From: Alphaproteobacteria bacterium
Lineage (GTDB): Bacteria > Pseudomonadota > Alphaproteobacteria > ATCC43930 > CGMCC-115725
Length of the DNA: 16,819 bases
NCBI GenBank assembly: GCA_028866355.1
Contig: JAGWIH010000017.1
Span: forward strand, 1-16,819
Reading direction: 5' to 3'
In this document: in pieces, positions 1-7,203 of the stretch
How the letters are laid out: each line of letters starts with the position of its first letter
How positions within the stretch are numbered: the first letter of the stretch is position 1
The notes under the pieces: model-generated
Databases searched by the model: none
Seen by the model: the letters and a program-made list of their open reading frames with translations, nothing else
Told to the model about the DNA's origin: nothing
Translations under genes and position numbers: made by a program

Positions 1-775
1 AAGGTGCCCAGTCCGTCGGGATCGACGCCGGATACCAGACCGTGCCGTAGGTCGGATCGGTCGTCCACTGGCCATACTGATCGAGATCCTGATAGCCGGT
101 CATCGTCGGCGGCACGTACCAGGCCGTCGCCGTCGGCTGCGCCTCGCGCCGCTCGCGCGCCAGCGCCCAATTGTCGAACGAAGTGGCCTCCGCCTGGACG
201 AGTTGGAAGCCCGAGCCGGAAGCGATGGCGCTTTCGCCGGCCTCGACGGTCAGCGACGACCGCTGACCGGCGACGCGCGCGCGGCCTTGCAGGACGCTGA
301 CGATCATCTGGTTGGGCGGCGCGTTGTCGGGGCCCGGCTGGCCGGCTTCCACGTGATAGCTGCCGACGGTCAGCAGATCGACCTGGCCGAGCGGCGTCAG
401 CACGGCGACGCCGCCCGCCGGCATGGCGATGACGTGGACCTCGATGACGCCCTGGTCGACGCGCAACACGGTCGCCGCATCGTCGAGCCGGACGATATCG
501 GCTTCTGTCGACTCATCGAGCCGCATTTCCACGGCGCCGACCTGGACTTCGGCGCGCGATTGCGGTTCGGTCCAGAATCCGTCGCCGGTCGTGACTGGAT
601 AATTGATCACCGCCTCGGACCACTGATCCTGATCCGGCGCGTGCAGCGAAACCGTGCCGTCGATGTAGCTCAAACGGCCGACGCGGCCCGGCGGATCGGC
701 GAAGCTCTGCGCCGCCAGCGGCGGCGCCAGCAACAGAATGGCGCCCAATGCGGCAGCGATGGCGGTGGTCTTCAT
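1..775 (-). CDS. FecR/DUF6600-like secreted protein (partial, C-terminus beyond left edge)
   Basis: About 258 codons are visible from the ATG at 775 to the window edge, with no stop. The first ~26 residues are a classic signal peptide (basic start, Ala/Leu core, cleavage near LAAQSFA), so the product is probably periplasmic or envelope-bound. Residues ~30-190 form a FecR-like beta-rich domain: a 'GRVGRLSYIDGTVSL' opening, then segments of the type 'LTPLGQVDLLTVGSYHVEAG'. Near the visible end the aromatic motif 'YGQWTTDPTYGTVWYP' appears, which is characteristic of the DUF6600 family (FecR-like N-terminus plus Trp/Tyr-rich repeats). An SD-like GAGG lies about 6 nt before the start. Members of this family are usually standalone secreted proteins of unknown function; there is no sign of a FecI sigma factor or TonB receptor partner here. 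The family assignment is good; the function is not known. Confidence 0.82.
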   Translation of the reverse strand, partial: MKTTAIAAALGAILLLAPPLAAQSFADPPGRVGRLSYIDGTVSLHAPDQDQWSEAVINYPVTTGDGFWTEPQSRAEVQVGAVEMRLDESTEADIVRLDDAATVLRVDQGVIEVHVIAMPAGGVAVLTPLGQVDLLTVGSYHVEAGQPGPDNAPPNQMIVSVLQGRARVAGQRSSLTVEAGESAIASGSGFQLVQAEATSFDNWALARERREAQPTATAWYVPPTMTGYQDLDQYGQWTTDPTYGTVWYPASIPTDWAP

Positions 776-881
776 GGCGTCCTCGTCCTGTCCCCTAGGG
801 TCTTAGGGTCCGGTATCTCATGCCGTCCCCATCATCGACAATAACGGAAGAACTAAGGCGGCCGCATGGCGGCGCGACGCC

Positions 882-917
882 AAAACGGCGGCAGCCGCCC
901 GACGGGGGCGGCTGCCG
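882..917 (-). terminator. Rho-independent terminator of the periplasmic binding-protein gene
   Basis: A perfect 12-bp GC-rich stem (889-900 pairing with 906-917, 5-nt loop 901-905) lies 26 nt past the stop codon of the minus-strand gene at 943-2133. On the minus strand it is followed after three bases by TTTT (885-882). Position, strength and T-tract fit an intrinsic terminator, although the T run is short. Confidence 0.72.
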
Positions 918-942
918 TGAAACCGCGGCTTGAAAGCGCCGG

Positions 943-2133
943 CTATTCCATGTGGTTCTCGATCTTCCAGGGATCCTTGACCATCGGATAGGTCTCGATC
1001 GGCACGTTGGCGAGATGGCCGTTCACTTTCTCGACGCGGCAGATATAGACGTTTTGGACGATGTCGCGCGTCGCCGGGTCGATCATGATCGGCCCGCGCG
1101 GGCTTTCGTATTTCCAGCCCTTGATCGCCGCCATCGCCTGGTCGCCGTCGATCTTGCCGTGGAGCTTTTCGACGACGTGATAGATCAGCGCCATGCCGTC
1201 ATAGGCGCCGACCGCGAATAGGTCGGGCTCCTTGCCGGCGCCGTAGGCCTTCTGCCAGGCGGCGATGAACGCTTCGTTGGCCTTAGACTTGCGCGCCGCC
1301 GTGTAGTTGGTCGAGATCGTGATGCCGACGGCGAAATCCGGCAGGTTCTGAAGATCGTTCTCGTCGCCGACCTCGGCGCTCGGCAACAGCCGGATCTTGG
1401 CCTTGTCGAGGCCGAGATCGTGGAACGTCTTGACGAAGGTCACGGGCTGGGTTCCGCCCGGAATGAACGCGTAGAGACCCTGCGGATGCTTGTCGAGGAC
1501 GCGCTGCAGGAACGGCGCGAAATCCGGATTCATCAGCGGAAAGCGAACGCTGTCGACGATGGTGCCGCCATTGGCGGTGAAGGCGCGCTTGAACGCGGCT
1601 TCGGCGTCGAGACCCGGCGCGTAATCGGACACGGCGCTATAGACCCGCTTCATACCGCCTTTGGTCGCCGCCCATTTGCCGAAGATCTCGGTGGTCTGCG
1701 GCAACGTCAGCGACGTGCGCGTGATGTACGGCGACTTGGTCGTGATCACCGCGGTTGCCGCATTCATGATCACCATCGGCACTTTGGCCTGCGTCACGTC
1801 GGGCGCGGCGGCCAAAGCCTCCGGCGTCAGGATGAAGCCGGCGAGGAATTGAACATGATCGCGCGTCAGCAACTCTTGCGCCATGCGCTTCGAGGTATCG
1901 ACGCTGCCCGCCGCGTCGCGCTTGACGAGTTCGATCTTGGTGCCGCCGACCGCGTCGCCATGCTGCTTCATGTAAAGATCGATCGCTTTTTGCATGGTGT
2001 CGCCGAGCCGCGCGAACGGACCGGTGTAATGCAGGATGACGCCGACCTTGACGACGTCGTCGGCGTGCGCCGGCGCGCCGGCGGTAAGCACGAATGCCGC
2101 GAACGCGGCAGCCACGAATTTCAGACTGCGCAT
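943..2133 (-). CDS. ABC transporter substrate-binding protein, branched-chain amino acid (LivJ/LivK, Peripla_BP_6) type
   Basis: 396 aa. Residues 1-24 are a signal peptide ending in APAHA. The mature protein starts 'DDVVKVGVILHYTGPFARLG', the usual opening of type I periplasmic binding proteins for branched-chain amino acids, amides or aromatic acids, and the whole length matches the family. It would capture a small polar or aromatic ligand in the periplasm for an ABC importer. No permease or ATPase gene (livHMGF) is adjacent, so it is an orphan binding protein here; in alphaproteobacteria such orphans are common and the ligand cannot be read from sequence. The start is supported by GGGGAGG about 5 nt upstream of the ATG, and a strong hairpin terminator follows the stop. 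It is separated from the DUF924 gene upstream by ~110 bp, so it probably has its own promoter. Confidence 0.93.
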   Translation of the reverse strand: MRSLKFVAAAFAAFVLTAGAPAHADDVVKVGVILHYTGPFARLGDTMQKAIDLYMKQHGDAVGGTKIELVKRDAAGSVDTSKRMAQELLTRDHVQFLAGFILTPEALAAAPDVTQAKVPMVIMNAATAVITTKSPYITRTSLTLPQTTEIFGKWAATKGGMKRVYSAVSDYAPGLDAEAAFKRAFTANGGTIVDSVRFPLMNPDFAPFLQRVLDKHPQGLYAFIPGGTQPVTFVKTFHDLGLDKAKIRLLPSAEVGDENDLQNLPDFAVGITISTNYTAARKSKANEAFIAAWQKAYGAGKEPDLFAVGAYDGMALIYHVVEKLHGKIDGDQAMAAIKGWKYESPRGPIMIDPATRDIVQNVYICRVEKVNGHLANVPIETYPMVKDPWKIENHME

Positions 2134-2244
2134 GTGTCCTCCCCTGGGCGGGCGCTGGCGGCCCGTTGCGCGATCATCGCGCGAAAGCGCGGCGGCGACA
2201 ACGGCGCCCCTGAACGGCGCCGTGGGCCGCCGCCCAAGGGGGCG

Positions 2245-2790
2245 TCAAAAGCCGCGGCCAGCCTTGAGGAACGCGATCTCTTCCGGGGTCGACGGCCGCC
2301 CGAGGACGGCGTTGCGATGGGGAAAGCGGCCGAAGCGGTCGACGATCTCGCGGTGCTTTCGCGCGTAGCCGAGCACGCCGCCGTCGCCGAGCGAAGCGCA
2401 CAATTCGACCGAACGCGCCTGCATCGCGCGATCTTCGGCATGCATGAACGGCAGATAGAAGAAATGCCGCCGGGTCGTATCGAACATCCGATCGAAGCCG
2501 AACGCGACGGCGTGCCTTGCCGCCGCCAGCGCCGCGCCGTCGGCAGCAAAGGCTTCGGGCTGATCGCGATAGAGATTGCGCGGAAACTGGTCGAGCGCGA
2601 TGACCGTGGCAAGCGCCGGTTCCGGCGCCATGAGTGCGCCTGGTGGCAGCCCGCGCCGCAATTCTTCGTGCAAGGCAAGGAACCGCACGCGGACCAGCGC
2701 GTCGGTGCTGGCATCGCCGCTGAACCACGCGGGCGGCGGCAGCTCGACGAACCAGAACTGCAGCACGTCATCGGCCCAGGATTCGACCAT
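2245..2790 (-). CDS. DUF924 family protein
   Basis: 181 aa from the ATG at 2790. Family hallmarks are all present: 'VLQFWFVE' near the N-terminus (residues 9-16), 'ALDQFPRNLYR' (65-75), 'FFYLPFMHAEDRAMQ' (110-124), 'HREIVDRFGRFPHRN' (146-160) and 'LGRPSTPEEIAFL' (163-175). DUF924 proteins are soluble, alpha-helical, TPR-like and of unknown function. A GTG at 2838 would add 16 residues; I prefer 2790 because family members begin a few residues before the VLxFWF motif and the extension is Arg-rich and unlike the family. Neither start has a good Shine-Dalgarno sequence. The gene is divergent from the tRNA-Arg promoter just upstream. Confidence 0.88.
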   Translation of the reverse strand: MVESWADDVLQFWFVELPPPAWFSGDASTDALVRVRFLALHEELRRGLPPGALMAPEPALATVIALDQFPRNLYRDQPEAFAADGAALAAARHAVAFGFDRMFDTTRRHFFYLPFMHAEDRAMQARSVELCASLGDGGVLGYARKHREIVDRFGRFPHRNAVLGRPSTPEEIAFLKAGRGF

Positions 2791-2848
2791 GCGCCAGACA
2801 AGATGGCGAGCCAGCTGCCGCGGCGCAAGGCGGCGCACCCAACGCGGC

Positions 2849-2877
2849 TTGTCGCCTACCGCCGCTTGTCCTATCGT
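2849..2877 (+). promoter_or_regulatory. Putative promoter of tRNA-Arg(CCG)
   Basis: A TTGTCG -35 (2849-2854) and TATCGT -10 (2872-2877), each matching the sigma-70 consensus at 4 of 6 positions, are separated by exactly 17 bp. The predicted start point is about 4 nt before the mature tRNA 5' end at 2888. This is a sequence match only. Confidence 0.4.
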
Positions 2878-2887
2878 CGCCGCCAGC

Positions 2888-2964
<77 letters not shown>

Positions 2965-3029
2965 GTATTCTTGAGAGCGCCTGTGATCCCGACTTGGCCT
3001 GCGTCGTCTCGTCGCGCCAGCCATAGCGA

Positions 3030-3043
3030 TTGATCTAAATCAA
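3030..3043 (+). promoter_or_regulatory. FNR/FixK/Anr-type operator TTGAT-N4-ATCAA
   Basis: TTGATCTAAATCAA is a perfect 5-4-5 inverted repeat identical to the consensus of FNR/FixK/Anr regulators. It is 176 bp upstream of the first oxygenase gene and on the approach to an operon containing hemN, a classic target of these regulators in alphaproteobacteria. If it acts as a class II activator site (centred at -41.5), transcription would start near 3078 and the -10 would be GAACAT at 3066-3071 (3 of 6 to consensus). A better-looking -10, TATGAT at 3193-3198, has no good -35. The box is clear; its use is inferred. Confidence 0.72.
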
Positions 3044-3086
3044 GCCGGCGCGGCAGCAGATTTTCGAACATCACGGGGGAGTATTT

Positions 3087-3101
3087 CAGGACTTCGTCCT
3101 G
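3087..3101 (+). other. Leader hairpin in the 5' untranslated region of the oxygenase operon
   Basis: CAGGAC-TTC-GTCCTG is a perfect 6-bp stem with a 3-nt loop. It lies inside the putative leader RNA and is followed at once by GGAGGAATTC, which resembles a Shine-Dalgarno site without an obvious large gene. It could be a stabilising 5' hairpin or part of a leader-peptide arrangement. Confidence 0.3.
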
Positions 3102-3116
3102 GAGGAATTCTCTGCG

Positions 3117-3197
3117 GTGACTGCGCCACCGTGTGCGGCGGGGTTGCGTCCCTGCGGCAATTGGTCCGCAGCGCACCGAATCTTATTGATCGTATGA
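3117..3197 (+). CDS. Possible 26-codon leader peptide
   Basis: A short frame begins at GTG 3117, 11 nt after GGAGG (3101-3105), and ends at TGA 3195-3197, 22 nt before the first oxygenase start. The translated peptide contains two Cys, a Trp and a Leu/Ile-rich end. Only the SD-like sequence and the position between a hairpin and the operon support it. It may equally be chance in GC-rich leader DNA. Confidence 0.15.
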   Translation: MTAPPCAAGLRPCGNWSAAHRILLIV

Positions 3198-3219
3198 TAA
3201 GTAACCGGAGGGGGTTTCG

Positions 3220-3909
3220 ATGCCTGATACAACTCAGTTGCCCGCTCGCGAGCGGCCCTTCGCGCTGCTCGACGAAGCCGCGATTGCCGCCGCCGAGCTG
3301 CGCCGCGATCCCTATGATTTCGCTTACGTCGAGCACGCCATCGCGCCACGACACAAGAATGAAGTCCTCGTCGATGCGCCGGCGATTCCCGATCGCGGCA
3401 GCTATGCCCTGCCCGATCTGCACTACGGACCGCGATTCGGCGACGCAATTCGCGATCTGCTGAGTCCGCGCTTCCGCCGGCTCGTTGAGCGAAAGTTCGA
3501 TACCGATCTGAGCGCCTATCCGCCGTGCATCGTGATGATGGGCAACACCAGCGGCCATTACAACGAGGGCTATGCCCATCCCGATTCGAAGCACAAGATC
3601 ATCACGGTGCTGGTGGGCTTCAGCCGCGAATGGCCGTACGAACGCGGCCGGTTGCGCGTGCTGCGCAGCGCCGATCGCAACGACTATGCCTTCGAGTTCG
3701 CTCCCGAGTTCGGCCGCATGCTGATGTTCCGCGTCTGCGACCATTCCTGGCACGGTTTTCTGCCACAGAAGGGCCAGCGCATGAGTCTGCAGCTGTGCTA
3801 CGTCGATTCGGACTGGTACGTCCGCCGCGAGTACTGGCGCCATAGCGTCAGCGCCTTCGCCAAATCGGTGCCGCTGCTACGCAAGGCGATCGAATGGGCG
3901 CCTCGATGA
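3220..3909 (+). CDS. 2OG-Fe(II) oxygenase superfamily protein (first oxygenase of cassette)
   Basis: 229 aa, soluble, no signal peptide. The double-stranded beta-helix signature is visible: H120-x-D122 in 'GYAHPDSKHKIITVL', the distal histidine H178 in 'DHSWHGF', and R187 nine residues later as the likely 2-oxoglutarate carboxylate ligand in 'GQRMSLQLCYV'. These would bind Fe(II) and 2OG and use O2 to hydroxylate or desaturate an unknown substrate. The start is well defined by GGAGGGGG about 5 nt before the ATG. It is the first gene after the FNR-type box and overlaps the next gene by ATGA, implying coupled translation. Its partner is also an oxygenase of this superfamily but clearly different in sequence. 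Fold and cofactors are confident; substrate unknown. Confidence 0.82.
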   Translation: MPDTTQLPARERPFALLDEAAIAAAELRRDPYDFAYVEHAIAPRHKNEVLVDAPAIPDRGSYALPDLHYGPRFGDAIRDLLSPRFRRLVERKFDTDLSAYPPCIVMMGNTSGHYNEGYAHPDSKHKIITVLVGFSREWPYERGRLRVLRSADRNDYAFEFAPEFGRMLMFRVCDHSWHGFLPQKGQRMSLQLCYVDSDWYVRREYWRHSVSAFAKSVPLLRKAIEWAPR

Positions 3910-4625
3910 GCACGGCCAGCGTCGCGTGGCCGGTCATCGGGCATACCGCCGAATTTCCGCCGATTCCGGAGGCCGCAATCATTGCCAGACATTGCGCCGA
4001 TTCTTTGCGGCGAGCGCGGCGCGATGACAAACCCTATCGGCACTGGAATCTGACTTCCGTTCTGCCGGAAAGCCTGGCGGTCGGCGTGCTGCTCCTGCCG
4101 ATCGCGCCACCACACGTCGGCGACAACCATGGCGTGCGCGACCGCGAAAACGGCAAGCGCATTTTCTTCACCCCGCGGCTGCGCGAGCGCTTTCCCGCCT
4201 GCGCCCGTTTCGCCGAAGCGATGCAGCGTCCCGACATCGCTCGCCTCTTCGCGCAAGTTTGCGGCATCCAGGTCGACGGCGGATTTCTGCGCATGGAGTA
4301 TATCCAGGACACCGACGGCGCTTGGTTAGAGCCGCACCGCGACATTCCCGAAAAGCTCTTCTCGATGGTGATCTATCTCTGCACCGGACCGGAAGCGAAG
4401 GATTGGGGCACCGATATCTATGACGACCAGAAGCGCTGGATCGCTCGTACCGCGGCTGCGTTCAACAGCGCTGTCATCTTCGTGCCGGGACCGAATACGT
4501 GGCACGGTTTCGAGCCGCGGCCGATCGTCGGCGTACGCCGCCTCATGGAGATCAACTATGTCCGCCCGACTTGGCGCGATCGGGACCAACTTGCGTATCC
4601 CGACCACCCCATCACGACGGCTTAG
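3906..4625 (+). CDS. 2OG-Fe(II) oxygenase superfamily protein (second oxygenase of cassette)
   Basis: 239 aa from the ATG at 3906, chosen because it overlaps the previous stop as ATGA; an in-frame ATG at 3894 would add four residues. The core has H144-x-D146 in 'WLEPHRDIPEKLFSMVIYL', distal H200 in 'NTWHGFEPR' and R211/R212 in 'VGVRRLMEINYV', i.e. the full Fe(II)/2OG facial triad plus Arg. The 'EPHxD...K..S..iYL' pattern resembles small hydroxylases found in polysaccharide or natural-product clusters, but I cannot name a substrate. The 120 residues before the core look like a helical substrate-binding region. It is translationally coupled to the first oxygenase and followed after 13 nt by the Rid-like gene. 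Confidence 0.82.
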   Translation: MSTASVAWPVIGHTAEFPPIPEAAIIARHCADSLRRARRDDKPYRHWNLTSVLPESLAVGVLLLPIAPPHVGDNHGVRDRENGKRIFFTPRLRERFPACARFAEAMQRPDIARLFAQVCGIQVDGGFLRMEYIQDTDGAWLEPHRDIPEKLFSMVIYLCTGPEAKDWGTDIYDDQKRWIARTAAAFNSAVIFVPGPNTWHGFEPRPIVGVRRLMEINYVRPTWRDRDQLAYPDHPITTA

Positions 4626-4638
4626 CGGAAACGGCCTC

Positions 4639-5826
4639 ATGCGCAGCCTCGACGCCGGAGATTGGCGTGCGGCGCAAATCGAGCGCGGCTTCGCGACGCG
4701 GAGCTTCTACGGCACGAAGGGTGGATCGGAGCACTTTATTGCCGTCACGATTCCGCCCGGCGCCGATTTCCGCGCCCAGATCGACGCCGTCACGGAGCGC
4801 TATGCGGCGGCGCGCCGGTCGCTCGGCCTAGCGCCCGAGACGGCGGTGTTCCGCCGCATCTTCCTCAGCGATGTTCTTAACCAGGCGACGGCCGTCCGCA
4901 ACAGCCCTCTGGCGATGGACCCCGACGACGGCGTGTCGGTCTCGATCGTGGAGCAGCCGCCGCTGACAGGTGCCAAACTTGCGTTGCTTGCCTATCACGT
5001 CGAGGCCGGGCCGTTCGTGCGGCGGCGTCTGTCGCCGCGTCATCTGCTGGTCGAGAAGAACGGCCGCCGACATCTCTGGAGCACTCGGCTGTGCGCCGAC
5101 GACCACGAGAAAGATGGCTCTGCCGCCTTACAGACGCGGGCGGTGTTCGCTGATCTGATCAAGACGCTCGAAAGCCAAGGCGCGAATCTGCGCGATCACT
5201 GCGTCCGTACTTGGATCTATCTCAAGGATGTCGACGTCTTCTATCAAGGCATGGTCGACAGCCGGCGTGAGTTGTTCACGAACCAGGGCCTGACGGCGGA
5301 CAGCCATTTCATTGCCAGCACCGGCATCGAGGGCGCATGCGCACATCGCCACGACCTGGTCGCGATGGACGCCTATTCCGCGCTCGACCTCGCGCCAGGA
5401 CAGATATCCTACCTGAACGATTTTCAGCGGCTCTGTCCGACCGCGAACTACAACGTCACCTTCGAGCGCGGTACCCGCGTCGCCTACGCCGATCGCGCAC
5501 ACTTATTCATCTCGGGCACCGCGAGCATCGACGAGGCTGGCTCCGTGCTGTTTCCGGGCGACGTTTTGCGGCAACTCGAACGCGCTCTCGGCAATGTCGA
5601 TGCGCTGCTGAAATCGGGATCGGCGACGCTAACGGACATGATGTATTTGATCGTGTATCTCCGCGATCCGACCGATTTCTCGCACGTTGGTACCTATCTG
5701 GCGGAGCATTATCCGTATTTGCCCAGCGTCATCGTGCAAGGCGCCGTCTGCCGACCCGATTGGTTGATCGAGGTCGAAGGGGTCGCGGTGACACCGAACG
5801 ACGACGTGTCGCTGCCGGCATTCTGA
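4639..5826 (+). CDS. Multi-domain Rid/YjgF-superfamily protein, chorismatase-like
   Basis: 395 aa from ATG 4639 (GGAA 8 nt upstream). The frame is open a further 219 nt upstream, but that part overlaps the oxygenase and reads as Arg/Ser-rich nonsense. Three stretches look like Rid folds: residues ~30-122 ('VSIVEQPPLTGAKLALLAYH'), ~162-246 ('CVRTWIYLKDVDVFY', 'ASTGIEG') and ~270-384, the clearest ('HLFISGTASID', 'GDVLRQLERALGNVDALL', 'YLIVYLRD', 'VCRPDWLIEVEGVAV'). Single-domain RidA proteins hydrolyse imines/enamines. Tandem Rid-fold chorismatases (FkbO/Hyg5/XanB2 type) convert chorismate to hydroxybenzoates or a dihydrodiol, and the terminal 'LIEVEG' glutamate resembles theirs. Between two 2OG oxygenases and hemN it may process an oxidised amine product or make an aromatic acid; this is inference. 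Confidence 0.75.
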   Translation: MRSLDAGDWRAAQIERGFATRSFYGTKGGSEHFIAVTIPPGADFRAQIDAVTERYAAARRSLGLAPETAVFRRIFLSDVLNQATAVRNSPLAMDPDDGVSVSIVEQPPLTGAKLALLAYHVEAGPFVRRRLSPRHLLVEKNGRRHLWSTRLCADDHEKDGSAALQTRAVFADLIKTLESQGANLRDHCVRTWIYLKDVDVFYQGMVDSRRELFTNQGLTADSHFIASTGIEGACAHRHDLVAMDAYSALDLAPGQISYLNDFQRLCPTANYNVTFERGTRVAYADRAHLFISGTASIDEAGSVLFPGDVLRQLERALGNVDALLKSGSATLTDMMYLIVYLRDPTDFSHVGTYLAEHYPYLPSVIVQGAVCRPDWLIEVEGVAVTPNDDVSLPAF

Positions 5827-5837
5827 GGCGCTGCTCC

Positions 5838-7190
5838 GTGGCCGCGTTATCCCCGTTACTACAAGGCACCGCCGCCGAGCGGCTGCCGCGCTACACGAGC
5901 TATCCGACGGCACCGAATTTCACGCCGGCCATCGATAATGTCGTGGCCCGCGATTGGCTTCGCGCGCTCGATCCAAGCGCGACCGCATCGCTCTATTTTC
6001 ACGTCCCCTATTGCCGCGCGCTGTGCTGGTACTGCGGCTGTCATACCAAAATCCCGAGCGACGACGCCGCGATCAGCCATTACGTCGATGCGTTGTTGGC
6101 CGAGATCGATCTTGTTGCCGCTTTGCTGCCCGCGCGATTGGGCGTTACCCACCTTCATTGGGGCGGCGGCACGCCGACGATTATCGGCCCCTCGGCGATG
6201 CATCGCCTGTATGAGGCGATCTTCCGCAACTTCCTAATCGAAGCTGGCGCCGAAATCGCGATCGAGATCGACCCGCGGATGTTGACGTCCGAAATGGCGA
6301 TGGCCCTGGGCACCTGTGGCTTCACGCGCGCGAGCCTCGGCGTGCAGACCTTCGATCCGGTGGTGCAACACGCCATCCATCGAATCCAGAGCGCTGACGC
6401 CACGGAAGCGGCTGTGCGTCGACTGCGCAGCGCCGGCATCCGCGCGATCAATTTCGATTTGATTTACGGCCTGCCGCATCAGACGGTCGCCTCATGCGTC
6501 AAAACCGCCGAACGCGTCCTCGCGCTGGCGCCCGATCGCGTCGCGGTTTTCGGCTACGCGCACGTGCCGGCGGTGAAGGCAAATCAGCGGCACATCGACC
6601 AAACCGCCTTGCCGGACGCGGCCATGCGCTTCGCCCAGGCGGAAGCGATCGCCGAGACGTTCGTCGCCGCCGGCTATCGCCGCATCGGCCTCGATCATTT
6701 CGCCAAGTCGGACGATCCGCTCACCCACGCCCTCGACGCCGGCACCCTGCACCGCAATTTCCAAGGCTACACCATCGATCGCGCCGACGCCCTGCTCGGA
6801 TTCGGCGCTTCGGCCATCGGCCGGTTGCCACAGGGCTACGTGCAGAACACGCCACGGATCGCCGCCTATCGGGAGGCGGCCGCGGCGGGCCGTCTGGCGG
6901 TCGCGCGGGGGTATGCTCTGACCGCCGAAGACCGGCTCCGAGCTGCCGTGATCGAGCGCCTTATGTGCGATCTGACCGTTGACCTGCAGGCGGTTGCAGC
7001 CATGCATCTGCCATCGTTCGACTTCACGCGTGAGCGGGCGCATCTCGCTGAGCTTGCCTCAGACGGCCTCCTTGAAATCGACGGGGCACGAGTCACGGTG
7101 CGAGCGGCGATGCGGCCCTTCGTGCGCAGAATTGCCGCGGTTTTCGACATCGCCAGGAATGCTGGCACAACCCACGCGCCCGCGGTTTAG
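5838..7190 (+). CDS. hemN: Oxygen-independent coproporphyrinogen III oxidase (radical SAM)
   Basis: 450 aa from GTG 5838 (GAGG 9 nt upstream, 11 nt after the previous stop). It matches true HemN rather than HemW along its length: 'RYTSYPTAPNF' (18-28), the radical-SAM cluster C59-x3-C63-x2-C66 followed by G67-C68 in 'CRALCWYCGC', 'LHWGGGTPT' (106-114), 'IEIDPR', 'FDLIYGLPHQT', 'HRNFQGYT' and the C-terminal HemN domain. The enzyme decarboxylates two propionates of coproporphyrinogen III to protoporphyrinogen IX without O2, using two SAM. An FNR/FixK box upstream suits this role. What is odd is the setting: downstream of two O2-requiring oxygenases and a Rid protein rather than alone or with fnr/fixK. 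Catalytic motifs look intact, so a normal haem role is likely, but a repurposed HemN acting on another substrate cannot be excluded. Confidence 0.93.
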   Translation: MAALSPLLQGTAAERLPRYTSYPTAPNFTPAIDNVVARDWLRALDPSATASLYFHVPYCRALCWYCGCHTKIPSDDAAISHYVDALLAEIDLVAALLPARLGVTHLHWGGGTPTIIGPSAMHRLYEAIFRNFLIEAGAEIAIEIDPRMLTSEMAMALGTCGFTRASLGVQTFDPVVQHAIHRIQSADATEAAVRRLRSAGIRAINFDLIYGLPHQTVASCVKTAERVLALAPDRVAVFGYAHVPAVKANQRHIDQTALPDAAMRFAQAEAIAETFVAAGYRRIGLDHFAKSDDPLTHALDAGTLHRNFQGYTIDRADALLGFGASAIGRLPQGYVQNTPRIAAYREAAAAGRLAVARGYALTAEDRLRAAVIERLMCDLTVDLQAVAAMHLPSFDFTRERAHLAELASDGLLEIDGARVTVRAAMRPFVRRIAAVFDIARNAGTTHAPAV

Positions 7191-7203
7191 CGGCGCCACC
7201 AAC

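Noticed and set aside
203..844. Plus-strand frame at the left edge
   Set aside because: It lies opposite the DUF6600-like gene, which has a signal peptide, an SD and family motifs; this frame has none.
5337..5837. N-terminal extension of HemN (167 codons)
   Set aside because: The frame is open but overlaps the Rid gene and reads as Arg-rich nonsense; HemN family length and RYTSYPT spacing fit the GTG at 5838, so this is not a fusion.
2965..7203. Active integrative element between the tRNA copies
   Set aside because: No integrase, excisionase, mobility or replication gene is present; the repeats are kept as an observation only.
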